6,628 nt of DNA from Spirochaetaceae bacterium (GTDB lineage Bacteria; Spirochaetota; Spirochaetia; B11-G9). Position numbers and translations under genes: made by a program. The notes beneath the pieces are model-generated. The model searched no databases and was not told where the DNA came from. It worked only from the letters and a program-made list of their open reading frames with translations. The DNA lies in the NCBI GenBank assembly GCA_030600745.1, contig JAUVLL010000193.1, positions 1 to 6,628 on the forward strand, in the 5' to 3' direction. Of the stretch, positions 1 to 5,999 are shown piece after piece; within the stretch, counting starts at the first letter, position 1; every line of letters starts with the position of its first letter.

Positions 1-873
1 AATACATATTCTGTATCTGCAAGACTTATAGAAGATGAAACCGCTCAGGTAGTTTCCCAGGAGTCTGCCCGAAAACAGGGCGAGAGCGACGTTCTGGATG
101 AGGGAGCAGAGGCTGTTGGAATAAAACTTTTAGGGAGAGAGTTTACAATGTCTCCTACCACCCAACCGGTAGCAGAAGAAACAACACCAACTATAAAACC
201 CGCACCTGTTAAACGAACCCCTGCAAAACCCGGCAAAAAGAGACCTCACTTTACTGTTGGATATATGTTTGCCGGATTTATGGGAGATGACGGAAACGAT
301 ACGTATTCAGGGGACAGCTACTATTCATTCTACGAAATGGATGATTTTGCATTAGATATGAGTGCCCCGGATGCAGATCTGACAACATGGGGCATTGATT
401 TGCACCTTATGATCCCCCTTAAATATGTTTACTGGAGCCTGGGTGTCAGCTATACAAACCAAAATCTTTGGGCAGGAGATGATTCCTATTCAGAGTCCTT
501 TGAAGTATTTAGTACAGTTAGTCCAGGCATTGGCATCGGAGGTATTTATCCGGTAGGATCAAATTTCCAGCTGTATGGAGGGTTAAATCTGGGATATCTG
601 GTCTTCATACTTGGCAGTGATTATGGTGACGATGCAACCGATTCTCTCTGGATGGATGATGCAGGAGCCAGTGCCGGCGGATTCTCCTTCGGTCTTGAAC
701 TGGGAGCAGATTATTTCTTTAACTCCTTTAGTATCAGTGCCAGATACAAACTTTCCAGATCCGGCGACCTTACTGGAGAAGATGTTTTTACCGATGATTA
801 TCAGGATAATTTCGGAGGTGACACAAGTTTTGGTGTGCACGGTCTGGTTCTTGGTGTTGGATATACCTGGTAA
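1..873 (+). CDS. Outer-membrane beta-barrel protein, 5'-truncated by the window edge
   Basis: Frame 1 is open from the first base to the TAA at 871-873, giving 290 visible residues; the true start lies upstream. Residues 1-48 (e.g. YSVSARLIEDETAQVV) read like the end of a soluble alpha/beta domain, similar in style to CsgG/LpoB-like lipoprotein domains; this resemblance is from memory and weak. Residues 50-82 are a Pro/Thr/Lys-rich linker. From about residue 84 (FTVGYMFAGF) to the end there are alternating aromatic and glycine-rich strands (LYGGLNLGYLVFILG, GLELGADYFF, ISARYKLS) with Asp/Ser-rich loops, ending GLVLGVGYTW. A terminal aromatic residue is the usual outer-membrane insertion signal. 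Function is unknown; a small porin-like or structural barrel tethered to a periplasmic domain is likely. ATG148 has a purine-rich AGGGAGAG upstream and could be an internal start, but the coding-like sequence before it argues against that. The barrel call is firm, the N-terminal domain call is not. Confidence 0.75.
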   Translation, partial: NTYSVSARLIEDETAQVVSQESARKQGESDVLDEGAEAVGIKLLGREFTMSPTTQPVAEETTPTIKPAPVKRTPAKPGKKRPHFTVGYMFAGFMGDDGNDTYSGDSYYSFYEMDDFALDMSAPDADLTTWGIDLHLMIPLKYVYWSLGVSYTNQNLWAGDDSYSESFEVFSTVSPGIGIGGIYPVGSNFQLYGGLNLGYLVFILGSDYGDDATDSLWMDDAGASAGGFSFGLELGADYFFNSFSISARYKLSRSGDLTGEDVFTDDYQDNFGGDTSFGVHGLVLGVGYTW

Positions 874-878
874 ATAAT

Positions 879-995
879 ACAGGGCTCTGCCCTGTGTTAA
901 GAAAGAACACCCCTTCGGGGCTGAAGACTGGCAAAAATGCCAGCATCCAGCCCTGAAAGGGCGTAATATCCTAACGGAGGGTGTAACCCTTCGTT
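879..995. repeat. Cluster of five hairpins in a convergent intergenic gap
   Basis: Five inverted repeats lie end to end between two convergent genes: ACAGGGC/GCCCTGT (879-895, 7-bp stem, 3-nt loop); CCCC/GGGG around TTC (910-920, also readable as a UUCG tetraloop); CTGGCA/TGCCAG (928-943); GCCCT/AGGGC (950-962); and a 10-bp stem with one G-U pair at 973-995. The second and fourth can instead pair with each other: 911-915 with 956-961 loosely, and GGGCTG 918-923 with CAGCCC 948-953. That folds 910-962 into one long imperfect hairpin holding the CTGGCA stem-loop. No T-run follows any stem on either strand, so these are not textbook intrinsic terminators, although the 879-895 and 973-995 stems sit right after the two stop codons. 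The arrangement resembles a dispersed intergenic palindromic repeat. Confidence 0.6.
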
Positions 996-999
996 GGAC

Positions 1000-1452
1000 C
1001 TAACTAAACAAAACCCTCTTAACCAGTTCCGGCTCAAGTCTAAACTGGGAACCAATACCCTCAATAAAATGATGTTCTTTTAGCAGGTGAATTGATAGAT
1101 CGGTAACAAGTAGTTTTTCACCACTTGATTTTAATTCAATTTCAGCACTTATTTTCCGAAAAATTCCATCTTCAAAAGGACAGGGGAGTTTACCCCTTGG
1201 GTCCACTACTCTAATAAGCCACTTATCATCCACAGTTACAGGTTCACCCAGCCCCTTTTGACCTTCAGTCAGGAAATATAAAAGCCTATCAGCGACTTCA
1301 TCAAAATCGAGTCCGGCTCTGGACATTTCTCCTTCATCCCGAACCATCATATCTTTTATAGAGATTTTTTCATCCCCGAGAAAACCATCAGCTATTATTA
1401 CACCAGGGAGCATGTTTTCCTGTGCTTTTTTCATTGCAGGAGTCATTTTCAT
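1000..1452 (-). CDS. Uncharacterised conserved-looking protein downstream of nqrF (150 aa)
   Basis: The product is a soluble 150-residue protein with no signal peptide or membrane segment. The ATG (1450-1452) is preceded by AAAAGGA seven bases away, supporting this start. Residues 15-40 (LPGVIIADGFLGDEKISIKD) lead into a helical part (50-67) and VTVDDKWLIRVVDPRGKLPCPF at about 72-93. The C-terminal part has TDLSIHLLKEHHFIEG and GSQFRLEPELV. The RGKLPCPF, D118/H122/H127 and EGxGS clusters look like conserved family motifs, and I have a loose memory of an uncharacterised family with this pattern, but cannot name a function. It lies 108 bp beyond nqrF on the same strand with no intrinsic terminator between, so it may be the last gene of the NQR transcript, though a palindromic repeat fills most of the gap. 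The single Cys with His residues is too little to claim metal binding. Confidence 0.8.
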   Translation of the reverse strand: MKMTPAMKKAQENMLPGVIIADGFLGDEKISIKDMMVRDEGEMSRAGLDFDEVADRLLYFLTEGQKGLGEPVTVDDKWLIRVVDPRGKLPCPFEDGIFRKISAEIELKSSGEKLLVTDLSIHLLKEHHFIEGIGSQFRLEPELVKRVLFS

Positions 1453-1490
1453 ATTATTATCCTTTTATACAATCTGAGATCGTTCCCCAG

Positions 1491-1556
1491 GGTGCATGGA
1501 CGAGCAGCAAACGAAGTTTGCGACCAGTCTCGGTGCAAGCACCTGCGGTACGACTC
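1491..1556. repeat. Palindromic intergenic repeat, copy 1
   Basis: This repeat lies between nqrF and the downstream gene. It matches the element at 3307-3371 over a first half of about 37 bases: a TGCATRGMCGAGCAG flank, a palindromic core and a CGACCAG flank. Here the core is GCAAAC-GAA-GTTTGC (1507-1521), a 6-bp stem with 3-nt loop. A second small hairpin, GGTGC/GCACC (1532-1543), follows. The flanks agree between copies while the stem sequence differs but stays paired, as in a REP-like family. No transposase is present. Confidence 0.65.
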
Positions 1557-1560
1557 ATTA

Positions 1561-2673
1561 TTAGGCAAAATTATCATAATAAATTTTATCCAGGGGTATA
1601 TCATTAGCAGTTAAAACATTGTTACAGGCTCCAATCATACCGGGACTGCCGCAAAGATAACCCTCACGGGCTTTACCTGAATCTATCTTTGTCTTTAAAT
1701 AGTTATCCAGAACATCTGTTATCATGCCGGTTTCACCACTCCAGTTGCTTCCCTCTTCGGGTTCAGAAAGAGCAGGGATAAAATGAAAGTTTTCCCATTT
1801 GGCATCCAGCTCCATCATCTCTTTCATATAGAGGATATCTTTAGTTGTTCTTGCACCAAAAAAATACCAAACCTCTCTGTCTAAATCACCCTTTTCAAAC
1901 ATATCATATAAAATAGACTTGAATGGGGCCATTCCGGAACCGCCTGCAATACAAACCATTGCTGCATCAGTTTCTGATCTTTCAAAATCTCCAAAGGGAC
2001 CAATAAGCTCTACTTCCATTCCTTCCTTAAGACGAGTATGAACCCATGTGGTAGCAATACCCCCTGGAACAAGACGTATCAACACTTCAATAACACCCTT
2101 ATCACCCGGTTTTGACGACATGGAGTAAGCCCTTTGTGTAGTCCCTTTTATTTTATCATAGGGAGGCACAACCAGCTGGACATATCTTCCTGCCTGGAAA
2201 TTGATCTCCTCTCCCTGTAAATCAAAAATAACTTCCTTAATATCATGAGTTACATCACGGATAGATTTAACTCTGGATTTGAATTTTTTAACATTAAAAA
2301 GATCTTCCGGAATTATAATATCAATATCCGCTTTTACCTTAACCTGACAGGTAAGGCGAATATTCTTTTCTATCTCTTCTTTGCTTAAATAGGGTAGCTC
2401 TGTGGGAAGATGAACTCCTACATCACTGGTTACCTGACACTTACAGGCTCCGCAGCTTCCCCTTCCACCACAGGCAGAAGGGATAAAAATTTCCTGTGAT
2501 GCCAGAGAAGATAGAAGTGAATCCCCTCCATTAAGGGTTACAATCTTTTCCCCGCCATTTATACTTATATTTACAGGGCCATAGTTATTTACTATTTTAT
2601 CAACAATAGAAATTGCCGCTGCCAAAACTCCGGCAATGACAGCAACTACAACAGGTGCTATTAAAAAATTCAA
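1561..2673 (-). CDS. nqrF: Na+-translocating NADH:quinone oxidoreductase subunit F
   Basis: NqrF is the NADH-oxidising subunit. It passes electrons from NADH to FAD and then a 2Fe-2S cluster, feeding the membrane flavins and iron sites of NQR. Visible in order: one N-terminal membrane anchor (about residues 3-25); a ferredoxin domain with C68, C74, C77 (ACGGRGSCGAC) and C109 (LTCQV), the four cluster ligands of the family; a ferredoxin-reductase domain with FAD motif RAYSMSSKP (181-189) and GGIATTW (204-210); and NAD-binding elements IAGGSGMAP (242-250) and YLCGSPGM (339-346). It ends YYDNFA, like the family's usual aromatic C-terminus. At 370 residues it is shorter than the Vibrio protein (about 407); the missing stretch is a loop before the RxYS motif. 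The start is TTG, chosen because GGAGG lies seven bases upstream. It follows nqrE after a 24-bp gap. Confidence 0.95.
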   Translation of the reverse strand: MNFLIAPVVVAVIAGVLAAAISIVDKIVNNYGPVNISINGGEKIVTLNGGDSLLSSLASQEIFIPSACGGRGSCGACKCQVTSDVGVHLPTELPYLSKEEIEKNIRLTCQVKVKADIDIIIPEDLFNVKKFKSRVKSIRDVTHDIKEVIFDLQGEEINFQAGRYVQLVVPPYDKIKGTTQRAYSMSSKPGDKGVIEVLIRLVPGGIATTWVHTRLKEGMEVELIGPFGDFERSETDAAMVCIAGGSGMAPFKSILYDMFEKGDLDREVWYFFGARTTKDILYMKEMMELDAKWENFHFIPALSEPEEGSNWSGETGMITDVLDNYLKTKIDSGKAREGYLCGSPGMIGACNNVLTANDIPLDKIYYDNFA

Positions 2674-2680
2674 GTTGTTA

Positions 2681-2685
2681 CCTCC
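2681..2685 (-). promoter_or_regulatory. Ribosome binding site fixing the TTG start of nqrF
   Basis: GGAGG on the minus strand lies seven bases from TTG 2671-2673. The overlapping ATG at 2685-2687 is in another frame and terminates after five codons, so TTG is the best-supported start. It places the membrane anchor at the extreme N-terminus, as in known NqrF proteins. Confidence 0.75.
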
Positions 2686-2697
2686 ATTTTTATCATT

Positions 2698-3291
2698 CTA
2701 TTGCACACTCAACATACCGGAAAACCCGATGAATGCCATTGCCATGAAACCAATGGTGATCAATGTTATTCCCGGGCCGCTTAACCCCGCCGGAACCGGT
2801 GCTTTAACAAGCTTTTTCTGTATGGCTGCAAGAGTTACAATTGCAAGCCACCAACCCAAACCTGATCCAAAAGCAAAAACTACAGTCTGAACAAAACTGT
2901 AATTTCTTATCTGCATAAATAATGCAACTCCAAGAATTGCACAGTTGACCGTTATAAGCGGAAGAAATATCCCAAGTGACATATAGAGAGCCGGAGAAAC
3001 TCTGTCAATTACCATTTCAAGTATTTGCACAGTAGCAGCAATCACTATAATAAAAATTATATAACGCAGATAAAGTAGATCTAAAGGAATAAGAACATAC
3101 TGAAGAAGAACCCAGTTAAGCATTGCGGTAAGAGTTAAAACAACAGTTACTGCAAGACCCAGACCATTGGATGATTTCATATCTTTGGATATTGAAATAA
3201 ACGAACACATTCCAAGGAAATTTGCCAGAAGAATATTACTTGTAAATATAGACGCAAACAACAGAACTACGGGATTTATATCAGGAACCAT
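2698..3291 (-). CDS. nqrE: Na+-translocating NADH:quinone oxidoreductase subunit E
   Basis: NqrE is a polytopic inner-membrane subunit of about six helices. With NqrD it forms an inverted pair that holds an intramembrane iron-sulfur site between the flavin of NqrC and the 2Fe-2S cluster of NqrF. The 197-residue length is typical. Diagnostic features are the N-terminal SNILLANFLGMCSF segment with C29, and ITVNCAILGVALFM with C117; these are the two conserved cysteines. Other landmarks are the FGSGLGWWLAI segment (about 141-151) and a hydrophobic C-terminal helix. NqrE is closely related to RnfA; assignment to NQR rests on the NqrB and NqrF neighbours. The ATG overlaps the last base of the nqrD stop codon (TAATG), with AGGAGG six bases upstream inside nqrD, suggesting coupled translation. 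Confidence 0.94.
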   Translation of the reverse strand: MVPDINPVVLLFASIFTSNILLANFLGMCSFISISKDMKSSNGLGLAVTVVLTLTAMLNWVLLQYVLIPLDLLYLRYIIFIIVIAATVQILEMVIDRVSPALYMSLGIFLPLITVNCAILGVALFMQIRNYSFVQTVVFAFGSGLGWWLAIVTLAAIQKKLVKAPVPAGLSGPGITLITIGFMAMAFIGFSGMLSVQ

Positions 3292-3965
3292 TATTTACCT
3301 CCTTTAGGTTGCATAGCCGAGCAGGAAGCTTGCTTCCGACCAGGCTTTGGTTGCATAGACGAAGCTTCCTGTTTAAGTATAATTGTTTTTGCAACCCAGA
3401 TAAACGTTCCTAATAGGAAAAATGCACTTGGGGCCATTACCATAATTGTCCATGGGGTAAAACCTGCCGGAAGAACGGCTATACCGAATAATGTTCCAAA
3501 CCCCATAAGCTCTCTTACAAATGCAATAAGCATGAGTACCCACATATAACCAAGACCTGATGTTATTCCATCCCAGGCAGAAATAAGGGGACCATGGGAC
3601 TGGGCAAAGGCTTCCGCACGGCCCATAATTATACAGTTTGTAATTATCAGACCTACATAGGGACCCAATGCCTTACTTATCTCCGGCAGGTAGGCTCTTA
3701 GAAGAATATCCACAATAATTACATAAAATGCAATTATTAGTGTTTGAAGTATCATTCTTACCTTACGGGGAATTATACCTTTCAAAAGTGAAACTGTAAT
3801 ATTGGTAAAGGCTGCAACAAACATAAGCCCTACAGTCATAGTAAAAGTATTTGACAGATTATTGGTAACAGCCAGGGTAGAACAGATTCCCAATATCTGT
3901 ATAAAAATGGGGTTACTGTACCATACATTACTTTTTAGTATCTGTACTGGTGAGTCTTCATTCAT
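3291..3965 (-). CDS. nqrD: Na+-translocating NADH:quinone oxidoreductase subunit D, with a repeat-encoded tail
   Basis: NqrD is the membrane partner of NqrE and shares the intramembrane iron-sulfur site. Hallmarks are NPIFIQILGICSTLAVT with C28, LVTN-type sequence, LGPYVGLIITNCIIMGRAEAFA with C111, and RELMGFGTLFG (151-161), followed by a last helix at about 178-195. The 224-residue length exceeds the Vibrio protein (about 210). The extra part, roughly residues 199-220 (ASSMQPKPGRKQASCSAMQP), is encoded by the palindromic repeat at 3307-3371, so the C-terminal tail looks acquired by repeat insertion rather than inherited. The last residues GGK are translated from the AGGAGG ribosome binding site of nqrE. 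The start ATG overlaps the nqrC stop as ATGA, with GGGAGG nine bases upstream. The tail follows the last helix and should be tolerated. The related RnfE is excluded by context. Confidence 0.93.
   Translation of the reverse strand: MNEDSPVQILKSNVWYSNPIFIQILGICSTLAVTNNLSNTFTMTVGLMFVAAFTNITVSLLKGIIPRKVRMILQTLIIAFYVIIVDILLRAYLPEISKALGPYVGLIITNCIIMGRAEAFAQSHGPLISAWDGITSGLGYMWVLMLIAFVRELMGFGTLFGIAVLPAGFTPWTIMVMAPSAFFLLGTFIWVAKTIILKQEASSMQPKPGRKQASCSAMQPKGGK
3298..3303 (-). promoter_or_regulatory. Ribosome binding site of nqrE inside the nqrD coding end
   Basis: AGGAGG on the minus strand lies six bases before the nqrE ATG and is translated as part of the Gly-Gly near the NqrD C-terminus. The palindromic repeat stops just before it, so the insertion left this signal intact. 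Confidence 0.75.
3307..3371. repeat. Palindromic repeat, copy 2, inside the 3' end of nqrD
   Basis: The same architecture as the copy at 1491-1556: GTTGCATAGCCGAGCAG flank, a palindromic core GGAAGC-TT-GCTTCC (3324-3337), then the CGACCAG flank. The leading motif recurs at 3349-3362 (GGTTGCATAGACGA), giving a partial tandem second unit. In that unit GCTTCC (3364-3369) can also pair with GGAAGC of the core. The element is translated in the minus direction as part of NqrD. Confidence 0.7.
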
Positions 3966-4570
3966 TGATTTGTACCTCCCAGTTCTTTTTTAATTTTATC
4001 TATCTGCTGATTAACAATGGTTTGTATGGAATCACTGGTTCTGGAAGCACCGGTAATTCCATCTACTACACCATTATCGGGATCTTTATCACCACCGCCA
4101 CCGCCATGTTTTACAACAATACCATTTGCAGCATACTCATCTTTAAACTGATCTTTAAACCATACCTCATCAATACGGCCGCCAAGACCTGGAGTTTCAA
4201 CATGGGATACAATTTCAAAACCTACAATACGCTGAAGATCGGATGTCATTCCAATTACACCTGTTATAGTTCCCCATAAGCCGTTACCCTGAAAAGGGCT
4301 GACTACTACAGACTTTCCATTTACAGTTGTTGTCTGGTAAGCTGCATCTTTATCAAAACCAGGGAAAGTGGATTTAAATAAAGCTTCTATATCCGTATCT
4401 CCATCAACTGTAATCCCTGAAGCAACAAGGTAGGCCCGGGCTTCTGTGAGCCTCGTATTTTCCTCTACCTTACCCTTTGTAGCACCATAGGCAAGGGAAA
4501 GAAGAAAAACAAAAAGAAAAGCCGAAACGACACTTATCAAAACCGTATAAATCAGTCCATTTTTTTTCAT
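3962..4570 (-). CDS. nqrC: Na+-translocating NADH:quinone oxidoreductase subunit C (covalent FMN protein)
   Basis: NqrC has one N-terminal membrane helix (about residues 7-28) followed by a periplasmic FMN-binding domain. It carries an FMN attached by the flavin transferase ApbE and moves electrons between the NqrD/E iron site and NqrB. GNGLWGTITGVIG (95-107) and SHVETPGLGGRIDE (122-135) are characteristic; the GLWG form is closer to NqrC than to RnfG. The attachment motif is DGITGASRTS (170-179), where the usual acceptor Thr is Ser176 (codon TCC). Family knowledge suggests ApbE motifs end in Thr or, less often, Ser, so modification is plausible but untested. A Gly5 run (156-160) precedes it. 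At 202 residues it is compact next to Vibrio NqrC (about 257). It overlaps both nqrB and nqrD by 4 nt (ATGA), consistent with tight coupling. Confidence 0.93.
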   Translation of the reverse strand: MKKNGLIYTVLISVVSAFLFVFLLSLAYGATKGKVEENTRLTEARAYLVASGITVDGDTDIEALFKSTFPGFDKDAAYQTTTVNGKSVVVSPFQGNGLWGTITGVIGMTSDLQRIVGFEIVSHVETPGLGGRIDEVWFKDQFKDEYAANGIVVKHGGGGGDKDPDNGVVDGITGASRTSDSIQTIVNQQIDKIKKELGGTNQ

Positions 4571-5469
4571 TTTCTCATCGCCTTTTTCTTTAACTTAACA
4601 GCAAATTCATCCAGAAGGGGTGCAAACATATTACCCATTAGAATAGCAAAACTGGCTCCTTCCGGGAAAAGGGAAAAATCTCTGATAAGAGCTAAAGATA
4701 CTCCTACAACTATTCCATACATAACCTGTCCCCAGGGTTTCTTAGCAGAGGAAATAGGATCTGTAACCATAAAGACTGCAATAAAGAGAATACTTCCCGC
4801 TAAAAGACTCTCCAGGGGGGGAGCAGAAATAATACCTGAATAAAATAATATGCTCTGCAGGATAAGAAATGACAGAACTGTAGATAAAATAGATCTCCAG
4901 CTTGCGGTCTTTGTATAAATTAAATAAACAGCTGCCAGAAGAATAAGAATAACCGCACTCTCACCAAGAGCTCCCATTCTGAACCCGCTAAGAAGATCCA
5001 TAAGAGGAGGGATATTTCCTACCCTCATCATCTCCAGGGGAGTTGCACTTGTAACAGCATCTGCTGACAGGGTTCCAAAATGACCAGGCACCATCCATCC
5101 ACCAGTCATAATGGTTGGAAATGTAATATAGATAAATAAACGCCCGGCTATTGCCGGATTAAATACATTTCGTCCAAAACCGCCATAGATACTCTTACCG
5201 AATAATATTCCGAAGATTACGCCAATAGCAGCTATCCACAAAGGCACCATTGGAGGCATCGAAAGTGTATATAAAGCACAACTGACTAAAACAGCTTCAG
5301 ACACTTTCTGTTTTCTTTGTTTCATAAACAGATATTCTGTGAGAATACCGGCAGCAAATACCACAACTGCTATGGCAACTACCCGCCATCCGTATAGATA
5401 AACAGAAAAAAGAAAGATCGGGATAAGAGAGTAAAGAACCCTTCTCATCATGATTTGTTTTTGGAACAC
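4567..5469 (-). CDS. nqrB: Na+-translocating NADH:quinone oxidoreductase subunit B
   Basis: NqrB is the largest membrane subunit; it holds covalent FMN and riboflavin, interacts with quinone and contributes to the sodium pathway. NqrB-type motifs are YGGFGRNVFNPAIAGRLF (95-112), DAVTSATPLE (137-146) with Thr143 as expected FMN acceptor, MVTDPISSAKKPWG (234-247), and LFPEGASFAILMGNMFAPLLD (267-287). The last matches the YPEGMMLAILFANLFAPL pattern of NqrB better than RnfD. Length is 300 residues against about 412 in Vibrio. The extended N-terminal region before TM1 is missing, giving an RnfD-like size. The start is GTG, supported by AGGGGG six bases upstream; the later ATG codons at residues 7 and 8 lack such a site. 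It is the first gene of the operon here, with no nqrA or rnfC before it. RnfD remains the alternative name for the family. Confidence 0.9.
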   Translation of the reverse strand: MFQKQIMMRRVLYSLIPIFLFSVYLYGWRVVAIAVVVFAAGILTEYLFMKQRKQKVSEAVLVSCALYTLSMPPMVPLWIAAIGVIFGILFGKSIYGGFGRNVFNPAIAGRLFIYITFPTIMTGGWMVPGHFGTLSADAVTSATPLEMMRVGNIPPLMDLLSGFRMGALGESAVILILLAAVYLIYTKTASWRSILSTVLSFLILQSILFYSGIISAPPLESLLAGSILFIAVFMVTDPISSAKKPWGQVMYGIVVGVSLALIRDFSLFPEGASFAILMGNMFAPLLDEFAVKLKKKAMRK

Positions 5470-5583
5470 AAAAAACCCCCTGATAATACCTAACTAGTAT
5501 ACTATACTATAATATTATTTAAGAGTATATTATAAATAATACTATATTAAGTTTATCTGCAAATTTAATTTAGTGGAGCCATT
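5470..5583. promoter_or_regulatory. Divergent nqrB/rseC promoter region with dyad symmetry
   Basis: This 114-bp AT-rich gap separates two divergent genes. Arms at 5508-5521 (TATAATATTATTTA) and 5533-5546 are inverted copies, matching at 13 of 14 positions around an 11-nt centre. Each strand therefore carries a -10-like hexamer at the outer end of its arm: TATAAT at 5508-5513 (+) and TATAGT at 5541-5546 (-). Both predict leaders of about 65 nt. A further minus-strand TATAAT lies at 5529-5534. No good -35 box is visible on either strand. Direct repeats of ACTAT lie at about 5501-5510. Base composition alone makes chance -10 matches likely. Confidence 0.5.
5476..5481 (-). promoter_or_regulatory. 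Ribosome binding site supporting the GTG start of nqrB
   Basis: AGGGGG on the minus strand is followed by a T6 spacer and GTG (5467-5469). No comparable site precedes the in-frame ATG codons at residues 7 and 8. Confidence 0.7.
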
Positions 5584-5991
5584 ATGATTACAGCAGGAAT
5601 AATTAAAGAAATTACTAACGATAATATATCAGTAGAAATGTTTGATGCAGGCTCAACCTGCAGCTCCGGGAATTGTGCAAGCTGCAGTTCCAAAGGAAAA
5701 ACAAAAATACTGAATGCTTTAAATACAAGGAATCTGCCTATAAAAACAGGTACTTTTATAGAAATGGAACTTTCAACTGCAAAAGCGTTGATTGCAGCCT
5801 TTCGTGTTTTAATATTCCCACTCCTCTTATTTATAGCGGGATTTATAATTATTGGAAATATTCCAGGGACATCAGAAGGACTGCAAGTTGCCGGAGGCTT
5901 CACAGGTCTGGCAGGAGGATTTCTTTTTAACCTTCTTTTTTCTAAAAAATATAAAATGAAAGAGATGCCTGAAATTGTAAGAATACTGTAA
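5584..5991 (+). CDS. RseC/MucC-family membrane protein (SoxR-reducing system type)
   Basis: The product is a 135-residue inner-membrane protein with the RseC plan: a short N-terminal beta region, a cysteine cluster GSTCSSGNCASCSSKG (C26, C31, C34), a second beta stretch (about 40-65), then two hydrophobic helices (about 68-91 and 100-119) and a basic tail. E. coli RseC (about 159 aa) has a similar CSSC...C cluster. It is linked both to sigma-E control and to SoxR reduction with the Rnf-like Rsx complex. The start ATG has TGGAG five bases upstream. It is divergent from nqrB across a shared promoter region, which suggests joint control and a role in assembling or tuning the NQR complex, for example iron or flavin maturation. 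That role is inference; no rseA, rseB or soxR is in the window. Confidence 0.85.
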   Translation: MITAGIIKEITNDNISVEMFDAGSTCSSGNCASCSSKGKTKILNALNTRNLPIKTGTFIEMELSTAKALIAAFRVLIFPLLLFIAGFIIIGNIPGTSEGLQVAGGFTGLAGGFLFNLLFSKKYKMKEMPEIVRIL

Positions 5992-5999
5992 AATTTTTC

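Noticed and set aside
583..877. Overlapping open frames on both strands inside the barrel gene
   Set aside because: They are shadows of a frame with clear barrel periodicity and show no protein-like composition.
879..995. CRISPR array or tRNA in the hairpin cluster
   Set aside because: There are no regularly spaced identical repeats and no cloverleaf or T-loop signature.
2636..2890. Plus-strand open frame of 84 codons across the nqrE/nqrF joint
   Set aside because: It is antisense to two certain genes and has no recognisable sequence.
3950..4279. Plus-strand open frame of 109 codons opposite nqrC
   Set aside because: It is antisense to a well-supported gene and rich in Ile/Tyr/Asn as expected from reading a coding strand backwards.
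1561..5469. Reading the operon as RNF rather than NQR
   Set aside because: NqrF-type ferredoxin-reductase, the NqrB motifs NPAIAGR and FPEGASFAILMGNMFAPL, and absence of RnfB and RnfC favour NQR, although subunit sizes lean toward RNF.
5565..5930. Open frames opposite and in another phase of the rseC-like gene
   Set aside because: The RseC cysteine cluster and two helices fix the true frame.
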